NCBI GenBank assembly: GCA_001970955.1
Contig: MPUH01000374.1
Coordinates: 1 to 59,769 of the forward strand
Source: Stentor coeruleus
Taxonomy: Eukaryota > Ciliophora > Heterotrichea > Heterotrichida > Stentoridae
Direction of reading: 5' to 3'
Length of the DNA: 59,769 nt
Every line of letters starts with the position of its first letter. Position 1 is the first letter of the stretch. A program made the position numbers and the translations under genes. Below, one piece after another: positions 9,167 through 18,745 of this stretch. Under the pieces are notes generated by a model. It made no database searches, was not told the DNA's origin, and was given only the letters and a program-made list of their open reading frames with translations.

Positions 9167-10750
9167 TTTAAGTATATCAAGAATGCAAATATGTCCTTAG
9201 GTGAAGTCAATTTTATGAGATTTTTGTAAATGCGATAGATATTGCGAGATAAAGGATTAAATATATAGAATCAAGTGCAAATTTACTATTTTTTTGCTGA
9301 GTTTTGATGATCTTTTTGATAAAATATTTGTAATGCATTCAGTGGGTAGCGTCTTTCCTTGTTTCCCAGTCTATTGGTCTAGAGGAGTGATTGCTTGGAA
9401 ATCCATGCACAATGACCTATCAATTATTTATTTTTTTACTAAAATACTAGATAATAGCTTCGAAATAACTTTCAGTATTTACAATATTGATAAATAACAA
9501 ATTGATTTAGGTAATTGTCATTCATATGAGAGTTATTAGAAGGAATAAAAATGCTTTATTGTTAAAGTTTTAAAACTTTAAGAGTGATAATCAAGCAATA
9601 ATAATTAAAGACACAATTAAATGAGCAGTAAATGTAGAAAACATATAATTAATATTGTATAAATATCAATATAAGTTCTATTGCAAGCAATCTATTAATC
9701 TTTAGAAATTTACTGTAATTATATTAAATCAGTCGAATACTTTACATAAAATGCTTTGCAAATATTATTTCAAAGCGGAAAAGTTACTTCGCCTATACTC
9801 TACCCCTTAAGATAAAATTATTTCCCCAGTTAAAAAATTGCATATTTTTTATGTTTTTTCGATCAGTTAAAATTTTATACTTTTTATCAGGAAAATTAAT
9901 CTACTGCTTTCTAGTCTAGCTAAATTTTCGATTTCTGATACCATATTCTTGCGAGTTATAATATACAGGAAAATGAGAATGCCACTAGAAGCTAGAAGGG
10001 AGTGTTTTATTTATCAAAGCGTTTACAATGACCTTTTAGGATGAAAGTATAAATGAAGAATGACAAAAAGAAGGAGAACTAGATATAAGAGACAAAAATA
10101 TTTTGAATAATTAAGATTAAGGAACAATTAAGATACTCTATTCAGTCAGATTAACCTTATATTTTCTTAGTCAAGATAATTATTATATTTTATATAGGAA
10201 TATTAAATTAATAGACTAGTTATTGCGTATGCTAAGATTTATATTTCATGGCATGACCATTTAAAAAATTCTTTAATACTCTAGGTCGGATATGCATCAG
10301 AGGAATTAAATAAAATACTTATATGCCCTAATAGTTTTATATAGTTTGAGTTTTATTTTATGAGATTGATGTTTAGCCTAGCGCACTGGCTTATGGGGTT
10401 ACACCTGCGCAGGCTCTCAAGCTGATGGTGTTAGGAATATCGCTGAAGTACTCTGACAATATTAATATTAGCATGCAGAGCTGCAGAATAAATAATGCTA
10501 TATATATNATTAGCATGCAGAGCTGCAGAATAAATAATGCTATATATATTTCTTCAAAGTATTCTATTTTATATTAACAAGCAACGTGCAGAGCTGCTAG
10601 GGAATATAATTTAAACTCGGGTGCAATCATTAAATCTCATTTCATAAAATCTAAATTTATATAAAATAAGCTATGCACTTAAAATTAATAAAGCATCAAT
10701 AACTTTAATATCATAAACACTTCAAAGTATTATTTTACCTAATACACTAT
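9167..10750. other. Intergenic spacer with a small GC-richer patch
   Basis: Mostly AT-rich with no supported gene. At about 10378-10440 base composition rises and a perfect 10-bp palindrome cctgcgcagg sits at 10404-10413. Just after it gcagagctgc occurs as direct repeats. An N at 10508 is flanked by a 41-bp duplication (10467-10507 and 10509-10549), another assembly join. A short open frame at 9294-9497 has no recognisable features. Confidence 0.4.
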
Positions 10751-13700
10751 TTAGTTTGATAGTTCTATAAAGGGAAATACTTCATCATACGCTACATCTT
10801 TGAGGACTAAATTTCTACTACTGCCTACATTGTATTCTACTAGCATAAAATCAGAATCATAGCGTTCTTTAATCACAGCTTTTTCCCAGCTTTTCCTCCC
10901 TTGATCATAAACAAATAAATAGCTTCCAACTATAAGGCATGATTCTGGCAAATCTGTATCACTATTAAAATCATCATAATCATTTTCCCCTTTAATACAG
11001 AGAATCTTACTCATAAAATTAATGAATGTTGGGTTTTCTCTAACAGTATCTCCAAAGACGCACTTTGTATTTGCATCAATAATATTATAAATTTGCTCAA
11101 TCTTTTGCTCTGGGAAATTCTCACTGATATAACTATATTCAATACCTTTAAGAAGAATAAAAAAGTGATTCAGATAAAAGATTAGTTCTTGAATATCATT
11201 TTCAGGAATTATATGCAAAAAATACTCCAAAATTAATTTAACAATTTCAGCTTTGCGTTTATGCTGCTTGATAAATAGTGAGAACACATTTAAGTATCTT
11301 TTTTTTATTTCGTGATGAGATTCATAGTATTTTGATAGTAAAAAGTAGCTAAAGTTTACTGAATAATCGACTTCATCTCCAAATAGCATGCAATACATAT
11401 CAGCATAGGTCCTTAAAGAAAGTTTGCTATCTAAAATATTGAAAAATGATTCAAAACCTGATTGTGTTTTCATATAATCCAAAAATTCAGGGGAAAGGTC
11501 TTGGAGATGATTAGTTAAATATCTGAATGCAGGGACTGCACTACTACCATAGCTATCAGGAAGCCTGTGATAGCTTGTTTTATATGCTTGCCCATTATAG
11601 CCAAGGTAATCACAATCAGAAGGAGCACAATGAAAGTCATCGATACCGAAACCCAAAGAAAGCTTGATAATCATATTGGCAATATGGTTTTCTGAGCAAA
11701 ACTCAGGAAGTTTTTCAGCACAATATAAGAGTACATCCATATAATTCACAAAATAAACAGATTTATTCTTGCTGATATTTTCAGTGAACTTGAAGTATTG
11801 AAGAAAGAAATTCAAGATAGAATCTTTTTCAATCACATCTATGCATTTTTTTGCTATTATCGCGACCATTTTCCTTGCTACCGAGTTGGGATTGAATAAA
11901 AAGAACTCTTTAACTCCATTTTCTGATGCAAGGGTATTAAGTAAAATGCTTATACACTCACTGTCAATATTCGCCAAAATAAAATTTAAAAATCGAGTTT
12001 TTTCACTATGCATTCTTTCTATTCTGAGTAGGACTGTTAAGAAGAATTTCATTATATAAGAGTTGCTGAATATTTTTTTAGTAAGAATAGTTGTGCTAAA
12101 TTTCAAAAAATCAGAAGTCAAAGCAATTTTTCTTAGCCAATAATGCATATTTTTCTTTTTGATATACTCTAAATCTATGTTTTCAAAAGTTTCAGTAAAA
12201 GGTAAATCTAATAATTCAATACTATTATTAGGTTTGAACTTAACAGCTCTTTCATAAATGAGTAAATATGCAGTGGGTACTGAATGCGAAGACCCAAAAC
12301 GTCCAAAGCTATTTGTCCTAACAACTTCTTCTGAAGAAAGAGAAACTACTGTGTCATTAAATTCATACCAATTTTCTCCTTCGTGAATAAAAGAATAATA
12401 ATGTCCTTGTTCTGCACGTCCATGATGAATAACTACACCTTTAAGTTTGTAAGAATAATAATCAGATGAGTTCAGAATATTATTGTTAAGAAATTCTGTT
12501 GTATATTCTTTCATACATACTTCGAATGGAAATTCAAAACGATCATCGATCTTACTACGGGTCATTGTATCGTAGTTGAATTCAAAGCGTCTTAAAGCAA
12601 AAACCAAATAATTCGGCAGGTATTTGATACTATTTCTCATAAGCGTGCTAACTTTTTTCTTGCATTCATCACAAAAGTAGGCATTATCGCCTTGGAGAAT
12701 CTCTCCAGCAATAAAGGTTTTAAGACTGTCTATAAGTCCTGATTTGTTTTTAACATCTAACTGGACACTAAGCATATCTTCGTTTCGCTCTTTTCTATGA
12801 CTACACTGCTTGCTAATCATTTCTACAGCCAAAGTCCCAGCAAAATGATTCTGAACCAATTTACTCTCATTGGTACCTTTAAGTTCGATTTCAATTTTCT
12901 CCATAAGCCTTGAGTAAAACTCAAAAACATCCATTTGATCAAAAATATTAACCGGCCGGTCATCAAAATCCCTGAAGTTTTCACAGAATTTTCGTGGGGA
13001 TACATAAGGAGCTGTGCTGTTTTTAAGAAGAGAAAATATCCTTTTTAGATGATAAATTGGTAAGGTAAAGTCTTGGAGATTAGCTTGGAGCAAAGCCGTT
13101 GAAAATGAAGAAATCCTATACAACTGTTGGAATAAAGAATTCATATAGCAGATACATGCTAAGTTTTGAAGGCCTATGAATCCATGCTTAGGTTTTTCAT
13201 TTGAAGATAAAGAAAGATTCCAGTTTTTGAATTTACTATTTCTCCAAAGAAGCTGAAGGTGAAAAGTTTTGTCCATAAATATTTCAAGTTCATTAGAACT
13301 CTTGTTATCATTTTTGCATAATGCTAGAATATAATCATACGCAGCTTCTCGGGTTTCTTTATGTTTACAAGAGCAGGAATAAGGGTATTCAGGATTTCCT
13401 AAAATAAGTTTTGATACTAAGTCAAAAAAATCTTCAATTAAAGCAGGACTTTTATCAACAATAACAGTATTTATTGTCAATAAGCCCCATAGAGAATAAC
13501 TTTTTTCGGTAATACTATATTCAGTCAAACTGAGAATAAGTTTGTGATTATTTGAAAATATATTTTCAATCAAATAATCGCCACTTATTTCAGAAAACTC
13601 ACAAATTTTAGCAAAAAGCACCCAATAATGATTGCACTTGCTTTGATTTAGTGCATGTTCCTGACATTTTGAAACCAATGAAAATGCAGATTCATATATC

Positions 13701-16700
13701 TGCCCATTTTGAATAATGAGTAAGAAAATCTTAACAAGCATGCTGAAATAAAATTTTTGTGTGCTTTCTGTGATTGTAAAGCCTATAAGGTCTTCAAGAA
13801 CTTTTATACCTTTTTCTTTACAAACTTCTGCTAATTTCTCGCTGTGCTGATTACGAAACTTTTCTAACATTGTATGAATTTGATATATAAAGGAATTAGG
13901 ATTTTCAAGCTTGGCACATTGAGGTGTTATAGTTTTAAGTGTCAGAAAAATTCCTTCAAGTACTTCTTTAGCGTATTTTTCAGGAACTGCAAGATCATGA
14001 ATAACATTAATAAAAACTTCTTCTTGCTTAGGTAACAAACTTATATTTTGAAGTATTTTCATATCAATAAAAGCTAAGAACATTGTTTCTTCCATAAGGT
14101 TTTCTTTGAATTTCTTTTTCCATTCAGCATCATCAAGCTTAAATTTTATAGTACACAAGCAATGAAGGAATATCTGAGGATGCTTTTTATGCATTGTTTT
14201 CAGTTTTAGTTCAAGGTCAATTATGTATTTAAAATACTTATCATTTGGTGGGATTTTACTCAGAAAGTTCCATGTTTTTTCAGCGAGTTCCGAATCGCAG
14301 ATATAGTTTTCATAAACTTCTGTTAGCAAATTTGAACAATTTGCAATAGCATTTACTGTATCAACAAACTCAAAAAGCATATATTCAGGTTTAACTAGTA
14401 TTATAGCCTTTTCCTGTGATAATTTTATAACTTTCGAGTCATCATTATGAAAATAATTAAAATCACCAATTTTTAAGCAAACATCACCAAGAGGTATCAA
14501 TACTCTTTCTGCTACAACTTTACGTAATGATCGAACATTTGTAGTTGAAGGGCTTAAAATTTCATAGCTTTGGGTATTCCATACCAAAAATTTATTAACC
14601 ATAGGTTCTTGTTTTTCTTGATCTAAAAGACAAGCGAACATTTCAAGAACTCTTTGACTGTGATTTTTTAAAATATCTTTATTGCTAAGAAATACATTTA
14701 AAAACGATAAAAAAAGCTCCTTTGCTTGATCTGCTAATTCAATTGAATAACTAGTTAAAATTATTTTTATAAGTTTCATTGCATGGTCTGCAGTTTTATC
14801 TAGGCTTTTGAAATATATTTCAAATAAAGTTTCTAATCCAATAATATTACTTTTTTTAACGTATCTGAAACTGTCATTATGTATTTCAAGAGCATCTTCA
14901 GAGTTAGCTTTAAAAAAAAAAATCTTAAATGCCTTATATGCTGCTATATGCAAGTCATCAGGTTTAAAAAATTTAGGATCAAGAAATAAGTATTCAAAAA
15001 CCCTTGCATGATTGTTTACCAGAGGACCATATTTAATACCATCATTGATTGATTTAAAAAACGTCATTTTATCTGATTTGCATTGAGGATTATTCACAAA
15101 AATTTCCCATAGTTTTTTAAGGTCTTTGGTCCTGAGGTATTTTTTGAAATTGAGCTTGTTGAAAAGAAACTCAAGGAATTCAAAGCGACTCTCGATATGC
15201 TCAATATGAGTATAAGTCCCATAAAGTGTTTTAGAACTAAAATCTTCATTTGATTCAATAGATTCAAGATATTCATACATATTATCAAGAACAATATTTT
15301 TGAGATTACTTTCTTTGCAAAAGTTAAAGATTCGATCTTCATCAAAAATTTTAAAAATGCTTATGGCTATTCCTAAATCGTGTGGTGTTTGCATTCTTCG
15401 GTTGTTGAGTTTTTCAGGGAATTCTCTTAGAAAATTGTCGACAAGGCTTCCTGAATGAGGACTCATATAAATTTTACTAAGATATTCAACAATGCTTTGT
15501 GAAAATTTAGAATCTTTAGAATTTTCAAGCTGGTCCATTAGAAAATTTTCACAGTAGTTCCTTTTACCTTCAGAAACTTCAAGGATTTTCATTGAATATT
15601 CAGTAATTACTTGAAAATTTAACTCTGAACTAGGCTTTGAGATGAGTTTATGATAAATTCCTTCTGCTAAAGGTTCAGTAATGTAAGGGCCTACTTCAAT
15701 AAGAAGCGAAAAGCCAGCTTCTGAAATGATTTTTTGTTGATCTTCACTAAACCGCCACAAAATCTCGCATTCATTAACTCCTATTTCTCCCTTTTTAGCC
15801 AAGAAATTAAATAACTGTTTAGATCTTTTAAGAACTTCTCCATGGACTTTAGTTTCAATAATTTCTTTTATAACACCTTCATCTATTAAAAGCTTAGCCA
15901 CATGATCTTCATTAACCTTTTTTGTGGCTAAGTTCTCTAAAAACCCTACAATTTCATTTATACCTTTAATTCTTTTTTCTAAAAAGCTCGACTTGACCAT
16001 TTTGCAATACATCAGTAAGAAACTTTTTTGCAAAAAGGCATTATGTTGCAAATCATTAGTTGTGTACATCGAAGCTAGTTCTACTAAACTTTCACATTCT
16101 AGAAATTTTATATCTTTGTCTGTTAGATTATGAATTCTACCAATCACTCCATCACACATTCCCTTAGTAAAATATCCATACAAATCAGGGTCAATAAAAT
16201 TTTTAAATGCTGCAAGAAATGTGCAATTCATTAACTGTATAGGGACACTAAGACATTTGATAACATTGACAAATTTTTCAAAACCACCAAAAGACACAAA
16301 AACATCAAGGATATATAAAAAGCTTCCAGAATACGATTCTTTTTTAATAACTTTTTCTGAAAAAACATAATCATTCGGCATTGTATTATAAGTGATAAAA
16401 AATCTTCTGCATCTAGGCTCTAAAGCTAGGAGTTTACACAGCAAGTCCAAAATTTCAGGCCAAGTAGCTGCAAGTGCATGATCGTTACTTTGTAAGAACA
16501 TATCAGGATCTGAGCTTTTTGAGGTAAGTTCAAAAAGAGATGGATACATTTCTAAGAATTTCAGTATCACTTTCATAACAAACTCGAAAAAGCTCACTAC
16601 TTTTTCTAGCATCTCAGGATATGAAGAGTAATCATTTTCTATAAGATTTTCTGAAAAAATAAACAGTTCACCTCTAAAGAACTGAGTAGTTTTGTGAGGA

Positions 16701-17008
16701 GTCTTAAGCCGCAGATCATTTTTCAATAGTTTTTCGAGTTTTTTCTCATATTTTTGTAGTTCTTCTTCTGAGAAAACCCAATTGCGTCTTGTCATTTGTT
16801 GCATTCCTGTGTACTTTAATGTGAACTTGCGAAATGGAGCTAATCGGTTAGATGCTAAAGGAAATGTAGATGTATACCTGCTCCAGCCATCGTAATTAAC
16901 TTCTATGTTTTTCTCATCGATTTTTGTGATTTTGCCAACTTTCCAGGTGTTATCATTAGCTTTCACATCAATGAGCTTGCCAATTGCTAGCCAGTCTGGA
17001 CTGAACAT
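10751..17008 (-). CDS. Giant ubiquitin-specific protease, USP9X/USP34-like
   Basis: Intronless, 2085 residues from the ATG at 17008 (the frame is open six codons further to a GTG). It removes ubiquitin from substrates. The Cys box GLQNLACICYMNSLFQQLY puts the catalytic Cys at about residue 1287. The His box (HGRAEQGHYYSFIHEGENWY then EFND) has His at about 1536. Between them lie CSH and CDEC metal-knuckle pairs and LVFALRRFEF, all typical of the USP9X/24/34 class. Long helical-repeat-like regions flank the catalytic core, as in those enzymes. Both ends carry a small beta-rich module: near residues 5-55 (WKVGKITKIDEKNIEVNYDG) and near 2035-2085 (SWEKAVIKERYDSDFMLVEY), possibly Tudor/SH3-like. 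The Cys box has ACICY where GATCY is usual, but the nucleophile remains, so I expect activity. Confidence 0.92.
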   Translation of the reverse strand: MFSPDWLAIGKLIDVKANDNTWKVGKITKIDEKNIEVNYDGWSRYTSTFPLASNRLAPFRKFTLKYTGMQQMTRRNWVFSEEELQKYEKKLEKLLKNDLRLKTPHKTTQFFRGELFIFSENLIENDYSSYPEMLEKVVSFFEFVMKVILKFLEMYPSLFELTSKSSDPDMFLQSNDHALAATWPEILDLLCKLLALEPRCRRFFITYNTMPNDYVFSEKVIKKESYSGSFLYILDVFVSFGGFEKFVNVIKCLSVPIQLMNCTFLAAFKNFIDPDLYGYFTKGMCDGVIGRIHNLTDKDIKFLECESLVELASMYTTNDLQHNAFLQKSFLLMYCKMVKSSFLEKRIKGINEIVGFLENLATKKVNEDHVAKLLIDEGVIKEIIETKVHGEVLKRSKQLFNFLAKKGEIGVNECEILWRFSEDQQKIISEAGFSLLIEVGPYITEPLAEGIYHKLISKPSSELNFQVITEYSMKILEVSEGKRNYCENFLMDQLENSKDSKFSQSIVEYLSKIYMSPHSGSLVDNFLREFPEKLNNRRMQTPHDLGIAISIFKIFDEDRIFNFCKESNLKNIVLDNMYEYLESIESNEDFSSKTLYGTYTHIEHIESRFEFLEFLFNKLNFKKYLRTKDLKKLWEIFVNNPQCKSDKMTFFKSINDGIKYGPLVNNHARVFEYLFLDPKFFKPDDLHIAAYKAFKIFFFKANSEDALEIHNDSFRYVKKSNIIGLETLFEIYFKSLDKTADHAMKLIKIILTSYSIELADQAKELFLSFLNVFLSNKDILKNHSQRVLEMFACLLDQEKQEPMVNKFLVWNTQSYEILSPSTTNVRSLRKVVAERVLIPLGDVCLKIGDFNYFHNDDSKVIKLSQEKAIILVKPEYMLFEFVDTVNAIANCSNLLTEVYENYICDSELAEKTWNFLSKIPPNDKYFKYIIDLELKLKTMHKKHPQIFLHCLCTIKFKLDDAEWKKKFKENLMEETMFLAFIDMKILQNISLLPKQEEVFINVIHDLAVPEKYAKEVLEGIFLTLKTITPQCAKLENPNSFIYQIHTMLEKFRNQHSEKLAEVCKEKGIKVLEDLIGFTITESTQKFYFSMLVKIFLLIIQNGQIYESAFSLVSKCQEHALNQSKCNHYWVLFAKICEFSEISGDYLIENIFSNNHKLILSLTEYSITEKSYSLWGLLTINTVIVDKSPALIEDFFDLVSKLILGNPEYPYSCSCKHKETREAAYDYILALCKNDNKSSNELEIFMDKTFHLQLLWRNSKFKNWNLSLSSNEKPKHGFIGLQNLACICYMNSLFQQLYRISSFSTALLQANLQDFTLPIYHLKRIFSLLKNSTAPYVSPRKFCENFRDFDDRPVNIFDQMDVFEFYSRLMEKIEIELKGTNESKLVQNHFAGTLAVEMISKQCSHRKERNEDMLSVQLDVKNKSGLIDSLKTFIAGEILQGDNAYFCDECKKKVSTLMRNSIKYLPNYLVFALRRFEFNYDTMTRSKIDDRFEFPFEVCMKEYTTEFLNNNILNSSDYYSYKLKGVVIHHGRAEQGHYYSFIHEGENWYEFNDTVVSLSSEEVVRTNSFGRFGSSHSVPTAYLLIYERAVKFKPNNSIELLDLPFTETFENIDLEYIKKKNMHYWLRKIALTSDFLKFSTTILTKKIFSNSYIMKFFLTVLLRIERMHSEKTRFLNFILANIDSECISILLNTLASENGVKEFFLFNPNSVARKMVAIIAKKCIDVIEKDSILNFFLQYFKFTENISKNKSVYFVNYMDVLLYCAEKLPEFCSENHIANMIIKLSLGFGIDDFHCAPSDCDYLGYNGQAYKTSYHRLPDSYGSSAVPAFRYLTNHLQDLSPEFLDYMKTQSGFESFFNILDSKLSLRTYADMYCMLFGDEVDYSVNFSYFLLSKYYESHHEIKKRYLNVFSLFIKQHKRKAEIVKLILEYFLHIIPENDIQELIFYLNHFFILLKGIEYSYISENFPEQKIEQIYNIIDANTKCVFGDTVRENPTFINFMSKILCIKGENDYDDFNSDTDLPESCLIVGSYLFVYDQGRKSWEKAVIKERYDSDFMLVEYNVGSSRNLVLKDVAYDEVFPFIELSN

Positions 17009-17048
17009 TTTTATTATTAACCTCACAACTAGATTTAATAAACAAAGA

Positions 17049-17260
17049 TCAACAATAAGGACAAGATTTTGTTATGAGATCCAGGGCAAAAAGAAATTTC
17101 TATGAAATCTATGATTAAATTATAGGGCCATCTCATATCTAATGCATTAAAAGCATAATGAGTAGTCTGCATCTATTTCTTTTATATCCTCTTAGGCTGA
17201 GAGTATTCTTGCAACTTCTTCAACAAAATTTATTTTATTTTGTCTTTGAGTTTTCTTGCA
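17049..17260 (-). pseudogene. Decayed RING-H2 finger fragment
   Basis: The minus strand upstream of the protease reads C-F-stop-C, then FNHRFHRNFFLPWIS, then after a one-base frame change KSCPYC and a stop. This follows the order of a RING-H2 finger (CxxC, C-x-H-x2-H-x2-C, PW, CPxC), with two expected cysteines now phenylalanine. At least two stops and one shift interrupt it. The upstream part VEEVARILSA and EDIKEIDADYSLC is also protein-like. I infer a dead gene fragment. Confidence 0.45.
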
Positions 17261-17486
17261 TATTTGCAGCCCATAAATCTAAAATGAAAGTCTAAGGATA
17301 AGACTGGCCTTCATTAATTTATCTATGTATTTATATCACATTGTATGTAGAGAAGCTCTCAGATTTTAATTTCTTTCCTGCATAAATAATACCAAAAATA
17401 TAAAATTAATTTTTCCGCTCATTTATTCTCTGAATTTAATTTTAGCTTTAGAAGATAAATTTAGTTTAGTATAATACAATTTTATT

Positions 17487-17825
17487 ATGTATGGAAATAT
17501 GAAACCTGAGAGCATGGCAAAGAATATTTCAATAAATTACTATTTTGGATCACCTGCTCCTAAATATGTGATAAGAAAATCTAGGCATGATTACTATAAT
17601 GGATTACTTCAAATTGCAGTAGAGTATTATAAACACTTTGCGTCCTATCCATTAATATTTACTGAATGTGATGACCTGAACTATTTAAAATCTTCTCCAC
17701 ACCTCCCAATTCTTAGTTCTGAAAGGGCAACTTCCAAAAAGGACTTCCTTAGCATATTAGATTTCTCATTAATTACCGAACAGTTAAAAGCTTTAAAGCC
17801 TGAAATTGCTTTAAAGGAAAACTAA
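17487..17825 (+). CDS. Hypothetical protein, 112 residues
   Basis: I do not recognise this protein. It begins MYGNMKPESMAKNISINYYF and has YNGLLQIAVEYYKHFASYPL and a polar C-terminus ending ALKEN. There is no signal peptide or membrane segment. The same frame continues past the TAA as far as 18125 with a coding-like sequence (KWKSPSPSKKLRAF) broken by four further stops before the last TAA, so the short protein may be the surviving front of a longer, decayed gene. It lies between the protease (divergent) and the Dicer-like gene (same direction). Confidence 0.5.
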   Translation: MYGNMKPESMAKNISINYYFGSPAPKYVIRKSRHDYYNGLLQIAVEYYKHFASYPLIFTECDDLNYLKSSPHLPILSSERATSKKDFLSILDFSLITEQLKALKPEIALKEN

Positions 17826-18745
17826 AATCAAACAATTTTTCGAAATCCGTCTTTTGCAAAAGAGAATCATGAAAACTTTAAAGAGTTCATAATAAAAGCA
17901 AAACCTTTAGTATAAAAAAGCTTTAATATCTAAATAACAGCGAGGAAACTATGAAAATTAGCAGAAGCCTCTAAATATCAAGATAATAATGCAAATTTAA
18001 ATAATAAACTAAAGTGGAAATCACCATCTCCTAGCAAAAAACTAAGAGCATTTACCCAATAGCTAAACACTATGCAAACTTTAAGAAAAAAAAGTTGCAA
18101 TTCTTATACATTTCCCACGTATTAAGAAAAAATATCACAACCTAATTACAATGCTTTCGCTGTATAAGTCTGAAAGACACAATGTCTAACAAGAATTGCA
18201 TGTTTTATGTTCAATAATATGAAATTTACTAACTTAATTTTAAATACTTTATTACTTAGTATACAGCCTGGTCATTTTGTAATTTTTGCTTATCAAACTT
18301 TTAAAAGCTAAAATCCACATATCTACAGGTTTTTATTATCTTAAGTAATTTTTTAGTCTACAGTTTTATGTTTGCATATAAATAAAAAGTTTTGAGCAGT
18401 TTAGCATTACTTCACCCCTTTTAAAATTTTACTTTTTCACTCCTTGCGAGGCTGAATATATTCATTATAATAGCATGGTCTTAAACTTTATTTATGCTTA
18501 TATGTCACCATTCAGCATAAAGTAAATGTTCTATTACTAATCGATAATTTTAGGAAGAGTTTAATCTTTTTTCATAAGATCTTCTCTAATCATAAGCCCA
18601 TCTTGCACTTCTAACTCATTTCTCGGTTTAAAATTATCACTTTAAATTCTTGAAATATTATTTTTTGAAATGCCATTATACAATTGTAAAATTGCTAGTC
18701 CCCTTATATAATTATGATTAGTTTATCGTTCACCCCCCTCATATA
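17826..18745. other. Spacer with possible decayed 3' continuation
   Basis: Bases 17826-18125 continue the frame of the preceding hypothetical gene with in-frame TAA, TAA, TGA and TAG after its own TAA. The remainder to 18745 is AT-rich without visible genes; it ends in cacccccctcatataATG at the Dicer-like start. Confidence 0.35.

Noticed and set aside
9294..9497. 67-codon frame in the P1-protease spacer
   Set aside because: No motif, no neighbouring exon with local-type introns, and its length is expected by chance.
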